A stretch of 37,403 nt of DNA. Origin: Desulfobacterales bacterium (GTDB taxonomy: Bacteria > Desulfobacterota > Desulfobacteria > Desulfobacterales > UBA5852). The position numbers and the translations under genes are program-made. Shown in pieces: positions 10,460 through 19,400 of the stretch; the stretch's first letter is position 1, and every line of letters begins with the position of its first letter. The stretch lies in assembly GCA_030065585.1 (NCBI GenBank), contig JASJED010000059.1:1-37403 (forward strand), given 5' to 3'. Under the pieces are notes generated by a model. It was not told the DNA's origin. It did not search any database and saw only the letters and a list, made by a program, of their open reading frames with translations.

Positions 10460-13038
10460 AGGCCACCCTCCAATTCCAGTTCCAACCGTCCATTTTCGCG
10501 CAGACTGGGATCGTTATCCAAGCGGGCGATCTCGAAACGCCCGATGGGCAGCACCCCGTCGTCGATTTCTGTTCCCGCCTCCCGGGCCCAGCGTTGGAAA
10601 CGCTCTACGTTGATCGACGCAACACCGGGGACGGCCGCGGCGGCCGCATAGATCCGACTCAGATAAACCGGCTGGGCGAACGTCCAGTTGTCGGGGTGAA
10701 AGAATCCCAGAGCGCCGTCCGGTAAACGTCGATTGCTGAAGATGTCCAGAAGCATACGGCGGACCTGGTCGCGAAAGTACTCGGCGGCCACACAAACCTT
10801 TAAGCGTATATCCAGAGAAACAAACCGCGGGCCGTTGATCTCAAGATCGAAACCGGCCATGCGAAAACGGTTGAGATGGCGGCGCACCCGCTCTTCAAAC
10901 GCATCATCTACCGCCAGTCCGTTGACGCGATCAATGCTGACAAACACCGTATGCCAGCTTCCGGTCCAGCGAAACCGCGCCGCAGCGCGTTGCACCTCAG
11001 GCATGCGTTCGGCCATCTGCGCATAATCCGTCTCGGTGACGGCACGCTCCTGGATGCGAAAAGCATAAGGGGCGTCCCGGCGGGCTTCGGCCGGGGTTTC
11101 GGGCGCCACGCCACCGGCGGCGGCCAGGGGGTTGCGGATGCGGGTGATATCGTTGGGAGCGTCGACCAGATGGGCGATGACATCGCGACCCACATTGCCG
11201 GCGGTGGCGTTGCCGATGCGATAAAAGGCCTCAAAGCGGGTGCCCGCCGCAGGCAGCTTGCCATTGAATTCGTCCCCGAAACGCAGCCGCGCGCGACCGT
11301 TATTTCCGATCTCAGCAACAAATTCGGCGGCGAATCGATCGCTGGACAGCAGATCCCCCACGGCCTCCCAGGGTTCACCACCATCGCTCACCAAACGCAC
11401 CACCGGGCCTGCGTCTTTCGGCGTGTAATCCAATAACTGCGCCGCGGGCAGCCATTGATCGGGCACCTCTCCTGCGGCCGGGAAGTAGTCGGCCGCAAGC
11501 CCGGCGGCATGGGTGAGCGGCCCCATATCAAGCAAGGGGCGGAAACTGCGAGGCTCTCCAGTGGCGGGAGGCAACTCCTCCCCGGCAATGGTGAGGCCAT
11601 GATCGACGGCCACCACGTTGCCCCGCGCGACACTTACCGCCGGCAGGAATTGTTCTCCATGTTCCTCGTCGGTGGTTGCCGATATGCAGAGCGCAAACGG
11701 CAGAGCATCGGCCGCATCCCAGTGGATTTCCACCACCGGAATCGGTGGGTCGCCGGGGTTGGCCACCAGCGGATCATCACCGGGTTCGATGGCGGTGATG
11801 CGCACGATGTGACGGTGAGCGGGATCGGCATCGGCCGCCGCACCCGTGTTCGGGCCCAGGATCTCTTCGAACAGAAGGAAAGCCCCCTCTTCCAGATCCG
11901 GCAGCGGCCCTTGAAGGGTGGCGCGGGTGGCCCCCACGGGCAGGCAGCACTCCCGGTCGCTCCAGGTATAAAAGGGTATTTCATTGAGGGCGGCGCGCAG
12001 GGTGATGCCGTGCAGGGTTTCGTATACTTCGGCGCCGGCCCGCAGACAGTCGTCCAACTCGCTGCCATCGACACGGACCGTTCGGCCTGGCAGGCGGGTG
12101 AGCAACATGGCACCTGGCCGGTATTGGGACGGGTCTGGTCCCGCCAGCAGGGCACCGTCGGCGCCGCCCGCCGGTTCAACCTCAAGGTTGATCCAGGTTC
12201 GGGCGTTGACCCCCTCACCCAGACGATAGTCCATCAACCGCACCAACCGCCGCAGGGATATGCGCTGCCGCGCCTTCTCCAGATAGCCTTCCGTGGCCAC
12301 TGCATCCTGAAGATAGCTGAGCTGGTCGCCGACATAGGCCAACATCTCCACCAGGGCCATGCCCAGATCGGCGGGCGACCGTTCCTGCCAATCCGGTGCG
12401 ATGGTACTCAAGCGGTCGAGCATGAGACGGCGAAAGCTGGCGTAATCCTTGGCGAGATAATCGATGACCGGTTCATCAAGCTGCGGCGGAGGGCAATGCT
12501 CGGGCGACTTGCAGTCAAACTCACTGGGGCATTCCACCTTAAAATTAAAGTCCACCGACGCCAGCCGCGGGTCGAAGCCGGCAAGCGGGATTGTGGTGTC
12601 GGCCTCTACCAGCTGGATATGGTATTGGGAGTAATCACCGTAAGCATCCGTACCCAAAGCCAGGATGCGATCACGAGGTATCTCGCCCATCCGATAGGTG
12701 GATAGAAAAGCCCGTTCAGCCGCGGGAATTTCCGTGGGTGCGGCCGCCGTGATGGTATCCAGTAGATGCAGCCAGCGCACCCCCACATCCGTGACCCGCA
12801 CACCCCCTTCCAATCGGATATTGTCCGTCGTCAGCGTCCCCAGTCCGGTGGCCGCGTAACACTGGATCAGCAAGATCCGCTGTCGACTGGACTCGGCCGG
12901 CGTGTCGATAAGCTCCATATCGATGACTTCGAGAAAATCGATGCCATTGATGACGACACCGCTGGCCAGGGCCTGTTCCAGGGCGGCGCGGCGCTCTTCA
13001 TCACCACAATAGTAGCGCGTGGTGTCTCCTTGTGCCAT
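10456..13038 (-). CDS. Baseplate J/gp6-like baseplate assembly protein (first copy)
   Basis: Real start likely MAQGDTTRYYCGDEERR at 13038 after the gp25 stop with SD GGGAG; the N-terminal ~119 aa of the listed ORF are antiphase gp25 sequence. Contains DYLAKDYASFRRLMLDRLS and LRFGDEFNGKLPAAGTRFEAFYRIG. Confidence 0.85.
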   Translation of the reverse strand: MAQGDTTRYYCGDEERRAALEQALASGVVINGIDFLEVIDMELIDTPAESSRQRILLIQCYAATGLGTLTTDNIRLEGGVRVTDVGVRWLHLLDTITAAAPTEIPAAERAFLSTYRMGEIPRDRILALGTDAYGDYSQYHIQLVEADTTIPLAGFDPRLASVDFNFKVECPSEFDCKSPEHCPPPQLDEPVIDYLAKDYASFRRLMLDRLSTIAPDWQERSPADLGMALVEMLAYVGDQLSYLQDAVATEGYLEKARQRISLRRLVRLMDYRLGEGVNARTWINLEVEPAGGADGALLAGPDPSQYRPGAMLLTRLPGRTVRVDGSELDDCLRAGAEVYETLHGITLRAALNEIPFYTWSDRECCLPVGATRATLQGPLPDLEEGAFLLFEEILGPNTGAAADADPAHRHIVRITAIEPGDDPLVANPGDPPIPVVEIHWDAADALPFALCISATTDEEHGEQFLPAVSVARGNVVAVDHGLTIAGEELPPATGEPRSFRPLLDMGPLTHAAGLAADYFPAAGEVPDQWLPAAQLLDYTPKDAGPVVRLVSDGGEPWEAVGDLLSSDRFAAEFVAEIGNNGRARLRFGDEFNGKLPAAGTRFEAFYRIGNATAGNVGRDVIAHLVDAPNDITRIRNPLAAAGGVAPETPAEARRDAPYAFRIQERAVTETDYAQMAERMPEVQRAAARFRWTGSWHTVFVSIDRVNGLAVDDAFEERVRRHLNRFRMAGFDLEINGPRFVSLDIRLKVCVAAEYFRDQVRRMLLDIFSNRRLPDGALGFFHPDNWTFAQPVYLSRIYAAAAAVPGVASINVERFQRWAREAGTEIDDGVLPIGRFEIARLDNDPSLRENGRLELELEGGL

Positions 13039-13039
13039 C

Positions 13040-13411
13040 TCACACTCCCTGCTGGAAGGTATCGACGACCCGTTCCGCGGTCTGCCGGATGCGATACGCC
13101 ACAGTGACCTCCAAGGTGGCCTCGTGGTGGGTGATGGCCACCGTCTCCAGCTCGATGCGATCCCCCAGCCACTGCTGCAGCGCCCCCTGGACGGTGAATT
13201 GAGTGGTGGCCTCCAGGATATCGCCATTGGGTTCAAACGCGAGCCGGAGAAGGCCGCTGCCGAAATCGGGACGGTTGACCCGCTCCCCCGGCGCGGTGAA
13301 CAACACCTGTTCGATGAGGTCACGCACATGCTGTTTTTCATCGGTACCGGCGGTGCGGCCGCGCCGATCCAATTCAAAGGGATAGGCCAACTCAAAGGGT
13401 GCGGTCATCAT
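13040..13411 (-). CDS. gp25-like baseplate wedge protein
   Basis: VRDLIEQVLFTAPGERVNRPDFGSGLLRLAFEPN is the gp25/IraD-type motif. Confidence 0.9.
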   Translation of the reverse strand: MMTAPFELAYPFELDRRGRTAGTDEKQHVRDLIEQVLFTAPGERVNRPDFGSGLLRLAFEPNGDILEATTQFTVQGALQQWLGDRIELETVAITHHEATLEVTVAYRIRQTAERVVDTFQQGV

Positions 13412-13737
13412 ATTCCCCTTACCCGCGATTGAACCACGGTCACCACAGGCGCCCCCTGGGGAATCTGCTCAGCGCTGTGGGCCAGGCCCGTGCTGGTGTT
13501 GAGGATTACAGGTTGTCCCATCACCCTTACGCGGGTGGCCGGTACCAGCCAGCGCACGGTGACACAGGGTTGGGCCTTCACCGGTGCAAAGGGACAACCG
13601 GCAATCAGGTAGGTGTCGGCCATGGTGGCCACGGGCTGGCCGCCCACCAGAACCCTTGTTTGGGACGGCACCACAGTCATCTGCCCGCCGTGGGGACACA
13701 TGGCTGCGGCGTTGACATGCAACAGCTGACCCGGCAT
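13408..13737 (-). CDS. PAAR-like spike tip protein
   Basis: CPHGGQMTVVPSQTRVLVGGQPVATMADTYLIAGCPF; position between gp5-like and gp25-like genes. Confidence 0.8.
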   Translation of the reverse strand: MPGQLLHVNAAAMCPHGGQMTVVPSQTRVLVGGQPVATMADTYLIAGCPFAPVKAQPCVTVRWLVPATRVRVMGQPVILNTSTGLAHSAEQIPQGAPVVTVVQSRVRGI

Positions 13738-14234
13738 CAGATCACCTCCAAGGCGCCGTCGTTCACGGACACGCTGGCGGGGGTCAGTTTAATCTTGGCG
13801 GCGCCGTTGCTCACTTCGATGCCCCCGGCATCCATCTTGAGCACCAGCTGCATGGGCACCGCCGGCGGACCGGCTTCGATGGTGATGCCGCCGGCGCCGG
13901 GGGTGTCGTCCAGAATAATGGTCAGTCCGTCGGTTTTCAGCATTTTGATCTGCGCAAGGGCCGGCGCCGCCGGCACCTCGCCGGTGCCCCAGAAACAGCC
14001 GGCCCAGATGGGATAGTCGGGATCCCCGCCTTCAAACTCCACCCAGACGTTGGCATTGACCGGAGGGATGGTAAAAAAGCCTACCCCGGCACCGGCGTAT
14101 GGGGCATTGGGCATGGCCCAGCTCAACCGTCCGTCACCGAGCACCGCCGGGCAGCTGATCTGAATCCGTCCCTGCTGCAGCGGGTCGACATTGTTCTCCA
14201 CCTTGCCGCGATATTTGCCGAAATAGGAGGTCAT
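13737..14234 (-). CDS. gp5/gpV-like spike protein (OB-fold)
   Basis: YFGKYRGKVENNVDPLQQGRIQISCPAVLGD...VWVEFEGGDPDYPIWAGCFWG. Confidence 0.85.
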   Translation of the reverse strand: MTSYFGKYRGKVENNVDPLQQGRIQISCPAVLGDGRLSWAMPNAPYAGAGVGFFTIPPVNANVWVEFEGGDPDYPIWAGCFWGTGEVPAAPALAQIKMLKTDGLTIILDDTPGAGGITIEAGPPAVPMQLVLKMDAGGIEVSNGAAKIKLTPASVSVNDGALEVI

Positions 14235-15364
14235 GTGGGCACCACCGGAACCGTGGAGCCGGTGCCCTCGCGGGTGGCTGAAAATTTCTGCACAAAACTG
14301 CCCCGTGATATCACCGAGGTTACCGAACTCACGTAGTAAAGGCCGTCATAGGTGTACCCGACACCGCGCAACCCCACCAAGCCCCGGGACCACAACAGGC
14401 GCCCATAGCGCCCGATGTCCAGCTCGCCCTCCACCGTGACGATATCGGTGGAGGCGTCTGTTTCCCCCTGGGCCTCGGCCATGGCCTGGGTGACCGACCG
14501 GCCGCCCCCGGCCTGGTAGGCGCGGGTTCCGGCCAGCAAGGGATGCGCCAAACCGGGAAAGGCCGCCAGGGGCGGCCGGAGCCCCACTGCCGTGCGGATG
14601 GGCACCGCCGTGTTGGTTTGACGGTCCTGGACAACCCCCTGGACATTCGTGGCATCGGCGGCGTTGTTCTGAAAGCTGATGCTGTTGACATTGGTGTCCG
14701 GCCCCATATCCACCGAGAGGGCGGGCTGGGGCAGGCTCAGGCGCGGCGGCGGCCCCCAGTATGCCTTGTTCATCCCGGGTGTCGGGCCGGGGGTGATAAA
14801 AAAGGTGTGGGCATAGCGTTCGGCCATCTCGTTCAAGTACTGCAGATCTGTGGCGCGCTGCACCGGGGTGCGCTCCACCGGCACGGGGGGCTCGGATGCT
14901 GCAGGCGGAATCACCGTGGGGATCAGGCCGTATTGGGCATAAGCGGCGATGATCTTGAGCGCAATCACCACCTCGGGTTGGGCCGGGTGTTCCACGTTTT
15001 TCTCCTCCCGATCCATGGCCACGGAGACATCCTCACCGGTGATGGTGAAGGTGGTATCCCCGGGGGTCTGGCCGGGATTCAATTGCTGGTGGGTGATCAA
15101 ACCGTCAAAAAGCACCTCCGGCAGGGCGCCCAGGGTGACCACCATGATCAAACGGTTCCCCGGCGAGATGGCCGGATTACCGATGACGGGAAAATCCAAG
15201 AAACTGGTTTGGTCCCGGCCGGCGCGAAAGACGATCTGGAAGCCGGAGCGCTCGGCATCGCTGTGCGTGACCTCGATTTTGTCGATGGCCTCCAACAGCA
15301 TGGGCGGCGCCGGTACGGGTACGGTGGGTCCGAGCAGCAGTGTCAGATGAACACCGAGCAGCAT
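14231..15364 (-). CDS. Late control gene D-like hub protein
   Basis: Sequence and position upstream of the gp5-like gene; FDGLITHQQLNPGQTPGDTTFTITGEDVSVAMDREE. Confidence 0.8.
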   Translation of the reverse strand: MLLGVHLTLLLGPTVPVPAPPMLLEAIDKIEVTHSDAERSGFQIVFRAGRDQTSFLDFPVIGNPAISPGNRLIMVVTLGALPEVLFDGLITHQQLNPGQTPGDTTFTITGEDVSVAMDREEKNVEHPAQPEVVIALKIIAAYAQYGLIPTVIPPAASEPPVPVERTPVQRATDLQYLNEMAERYAHTFFITPGPTPGMNKAYWGPPPRLSLPQPALSVDMGPDTNVNSISFQNNAADATNVQGVVQDRQTNTAVPIRTAVGLRPPLAAFPGLAHPLLAGTRAYQAGGGRSVTQAMAEAQGETDASTDIVTVEGELDIGRYGRLLWSRGLVGLRGVGYTYDGLYYVSSVTSVISRGSFVQKFSATREGTGSTVPVVPT

Positions 15365-15411
15365 TTGTGTCGTCTCGCTTTGTCAGGGATGAGGCGATCC
15401 TACGATCGCGT

Positions 15412-15702
15412 TCAGGGCTGGGGTATGGGAATGCGCACCCGTGAGCCGGGTTCGTCCGCCAGTTCCCCGGGATCCATCACTGCGTTGGCGTCTGCCACGC
15501 GCCAGAACTGAAGCGGATCCCCGAGGCTGCGCGAAGCGATCAGATCGGGCCGGTCGCCACTCTGCACGATCTCTTCGCTCAGGGTCTGCAAGCTCTCCAG
15601 GGGCGGTACAAACCGTCGGGCCACATAGGGGATTGGGTCTGCGCCGGCACGGGTCAGAATCAACACCGGCAGGCGGGCGTAGCGGCTGGTTTGATCAAAC
15701 AT
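15412..15702 (-). CDS. LysM/tail protein X-like protein
   Basis: Start at MFDQTSRYARLPV with SD GAGG; RRFVPPLESLQTLSEEIVQSGDRPDLIASRSLGDPLQFWRVADAN. Confidence 0.75.
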   Translation of the reverse strand: MFDQTSRYARLPVLILTRAGADPIPYVARRFVPPLESLQTLSEEIVQSGDRPDLIASRSLGDPLQFWRVADANAVMDPGELADEPGSRVRIPIPQP

Positions 15703-15709
15703 GGGCACC

Positions 15710-16366
15710 TCACAATAGCGGCGTTTCCCCTCCCAGCACATCGGTCAGGGCTTGGGCTTTGGCCACCAGGGCCATGGCCTCTTTGGCCATATGGTGGGCC
15801 ATGAAAAGGTGGTAGCCCGGGCTGGTCTTGGCCAGATCGTTGGTGCTCAACACGCGCAATTCCAAAGAGACCTTGGCCCGGATGGGGTTGAGGTTGTTGT
15901 CGTATTCCTCTTCGCTGATGCTGAACGATCCGATGCGGACCGGTAAAATGCGGTTTTTGCCCCAGATGAAAAGCACGAAGGGGCCCTGGGTGGGAATGAT
16001 CTCGATGGTGCCGACGGCCAGCAGGACCGTATTGGCCACCACTAGGGCGCTGTGCGGGTAGAGCAGCAATTCCAGCAGGGCCAACTGAGGATGGATACCC
16101 ATTTCCGCGGCCGCCGGGGAACCGGCGTCCAGCTGATCGGTGGCGTCGATCTCGACATCGATCTTGATCTTCTCCACCGGCACCCCCGTCAGTCGAAAGG
16201 CCTCCCCCGGCGCGCCTTCCCCCCCGCCGGTGGTCTGGGGCTCAAAGGAGCGCTCCTGGGTGGCGGGATTGTATTGAAAGGCGATCACCTGCGGGGTGGG
16301 ATCGGGCAGGCGAAACGCCACCATGGCGCCTTTGAGCAATTTCGGTGCGGATGATAACACGGCCAT
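15710..16366 (-). CDS. eCIS tube/baseplate protein, Pvc7/gp53-like
   Basis: VIAFQYNPATQERSFEPQ...GAPGEAFRLTGVPVEKIKIDVEIDATDQL typical of the CIS tube protein family. Confidence 0.8.
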   Translation of the reverse strand: MAVLSSAPKLLKGAMVAFRLPDPTPQVIAFQYNPATQERSFEPQTTGGGEGAPGEAFRLTGVPVEKIKIDVEIDATDQLDAGSPAAAEMGIHPQLALLELLLYPHSALVVANTVLLAVGTIEIIPTQGPFVLFIWGKNRILPVRIGSFSISEEEYDNNLNPIRAKVSLELRVLSTNDLAKTSPGYHLFMAHHMAKEAMALVAKAQALTDVLGGETPLL

Positions 16367-16425
16367 TGTTGGATATGCCCTCCTTGGCTAGCGATAAAAC
16401 TGCAGCCAAATTCTGATATGAAGAC

Positions 16426-19400
16426 TTAAATCACGCCTTTTGCGCTGTTGAAGTTATTTTCAAACTCCTCTTTTGCGCTTTGCGCCGTTCGCTGAAGTTC
16501 GGCAAAGGCAATGGTGTTGCCGTCGGCCTCGGCTTGCTGGGATGCGTAATACTCGCGGAAAACAGGACTGGGGGCGCTGGTGCCAAGCCAGACGTTGTTG
16601 ATAAAGAAATCGTTGACCCCGTCCAACACCGCCTGCATACCGCTTGATGAGACAGCATTATTCACATTGGCCGTGAAGACTAGACCCAGTTCCCGGTGCC
16701 AGCCGGGGGAGCCCTGGGTCTGCTGGGCCACTTCAGGGGAATCGCCGGCGGCCTTGTCGCGGTAACCGCTTGCCTTTACCGGTGCATAGACAGCCCCGGG
16801 ATGGCCCTGAAAGACGACCACGCTGCGGTCATTCAGCTTGGCTTTGGTTTGGGGATTCCGCTGAAACGGTACGGTTCTTCGGTACGGATCCCTGGCGGGA
16901 AAAATCAACACCTGGGTGGGGCTGCGGAAGGCGTGTTGGAATTCGACCCATTTCGCAGCGGTTTCGATTCCTTCTTGATTGGCGGCCTGCTGGCCGCGGG
17001 CGATAACGGCACCAATAAAGTCACGGGGCACCCATTCGTGGCTGCGGGGTTGGGCGTCCAGAAACTTGTCTTTGATATGGGTGCGGTTGGGATTGGGTGT
17101 TTCACCCCAGAGCCCTGAAAAATCCGTTGGTTGAATATCGTACATAGCCTGGTTTTTGGCCATGGCAACTAGAAAATCCACCACGGTGGAACCTTTGACA
17201 TTGTTCTCTAACCGGGGATCGACTTCACTGGGTTCCAGGGCCTTTTGCACCGCCGCATCCGTGGCCGTGGTCTGGGTTCGTGACACCTCTCCCAATTGGA
17301 TGGCCTGAAGCTCTTGCCGGGCGGCTATATACTCAGCGTCACTACCGGTGTTGATCTGGCGCACCACCGTATGACTCATGAAGTTGCCCAGGTCGTCCGG
17401 CAGCGTTGCATCGATCTGGGCCGCCAACGCCGGCAGGCGATCGCGTATGCCTCTCTGGGCATTGGCGCCGAAGGTATGCTCCACCAACAGGGGTCGGGAA
17501 AACACCTGTACCTCTTCGCGCAGTCGATCGACGATCTCCTCCCAACTAAGCGACTGCCAGTCTTCGGCATTACTGCGCAGGGCGCGATCAAGATCCGGCA
17601 ACACATCCGGGTGGGCCCTGCTGGTCTGATCGGCAAATTGGGCCAGCAGCCCCGCCCTATCAACCCCGAGGGCATTGAACAGGCTGCTTAGGGCGTCTCT
17701 GAGCTGTCCTTCCAATTGGATAATGGCGGCATCCCCCGCATCAGGCTGCGATGTCTGGTTCGTTGTCGCCGGTTGGGTCTCAGTGGCCTCTTCATCGGCA
17801 CGGGTATCCAACTGTGTCAGAACCGTACGGGTTTGGTCCAAAAACCCCTGGGCCTCCCCTTTCTTCTCCGCATCCTCCATAGCGGCAATATCGGTCTCAA
17901 AGCGCGAAAGCCACCGCATTACGGGTTTTTCTTCGCTGCGCATCATAACGGTGGCATTGGCGCCCTCAACATCAATGAACAGGGTGTGGTCGGGGGCGTC
18001 TTGGACGGGGATGGTCATCACCGCACCGATCTGCCCATCGACGGCTGCATCCGCCGCAGGTTCGTCCGCGACCTGCTCGGCTGCGGCCCCTCCGCCGCGA
18101 AACGCGCTCAAAACACGTTCGATGAGCCGGTCCACGGCCCGGTCCAGCCGTTCACGCACATCGGCGATGATCCGCCGCACGCGGGCGGCCACACCGGTGA
18201 GACCCAGAAGTTTGGCCACCAGGTCGATGGCGATGGGCAGCAGGTTGGCCAGTACCGCTTCGATGCGGGTGGCCGCCCCGTCGATAATGCCCCGGGCGAT
18301 GTTGCCGATACCCTCGACAACGGTCTGGACCACCTGGATGATGCGGGCCAGCTGATCGCGTAAAAACTGGTAGAGGTTCCAGATCGTGAAAAGCAGTTTC
18401 ACCAGAGCCCCAACAGGATTGAAGAGACTGGCCAGCCAGGTGATACCGGCGATGATCACCTTTTCCACTAAAAAGCTCTTGATGGCCCCTAGGATGGTGT
18501 CCACCAGACCCGACAGATCGTCCATGAGGCGTTGAAACAGGGCGGGAAAACCGCCGTCAATGAGGGTCTGAATATAGCTGTAGATGAACTCCAGGCGCTG
18601 GACGTTCTGCTCACCGATAAGCCGTACAGCCTTTTGACGGATCCAGTCCCAGGTGATGCCCAGGATCTGGCGGGCCAGATCCAGCAGGCCGATCAGATCA
18701 AAGCGGTCGGGAATCTGGATATCGCCCAGGGCGCCGGTCAGCCAGCCGATGATGCCGGCTTTCAAATGGTTCAAAAAGTTGTCGGCAAATTTCTGAATCC
18801 CCAGCACAACGGCGTCCACCAAGTTGCCTAAAAACCCGACCGGATCGTTGATGATCAGATCGATGGTATCTAAAGCCCGACCGATAAATGCGTAGAAGGC
18901 CACGGGATCGATTCCCAGCAGGCGCAATGCGGCTTCCAGCACCATGGTGGCCAGTGCGGCCCAGTCACCTGTCAAAGCCGCCTGTAGCACACCGAGGGCA
19001 ATATTTAGGGCCCCCTGGAAGGCATCCAAAATGGCATCCAGGCCGGACTGCAAAGCATTGACCAAGGCATCCACCCCCGCTTTGAGGGTGTTGGCTACCG
19101 CATCCACCGCTGCGTTGGCCAGGTTCACCGCGTCATCAATCGCTTGGGTGAGGGCCGCGGCCAAGCCGGGAAAAATGTCTCCCAGCAAGTGATCCACCAG
19201 TCCTTTGAGTAATTCTCCAAAGGCTTCGATCACCCCCTTGATGAAGCTTGCGGCCAGGTCGATCAACCCTTTGGCAAAATCCCGAGCCGCGTCCAGCAAC
19301 CCCTTAACTGCCGACCGGACGGCATCGAAGATGGTGTTGATCAAAGCGGTGAGGGCGGCAAAGGCCTGTTTGACAAAATTGACCGCCCGATCCCACCAGC

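Noticed and set aside
11455-12705. 416-aa plus-strand ORF opposite a baseplate-J gene
   Set aside because: Antisense ORF in GC-rich coding DNA; the opposite strand carries a clearly recognisable protein. Same reason for 14543..15511, 5805..6602, 19402..20085 and other plus-strand ORFs between 2.2 and 29 kb
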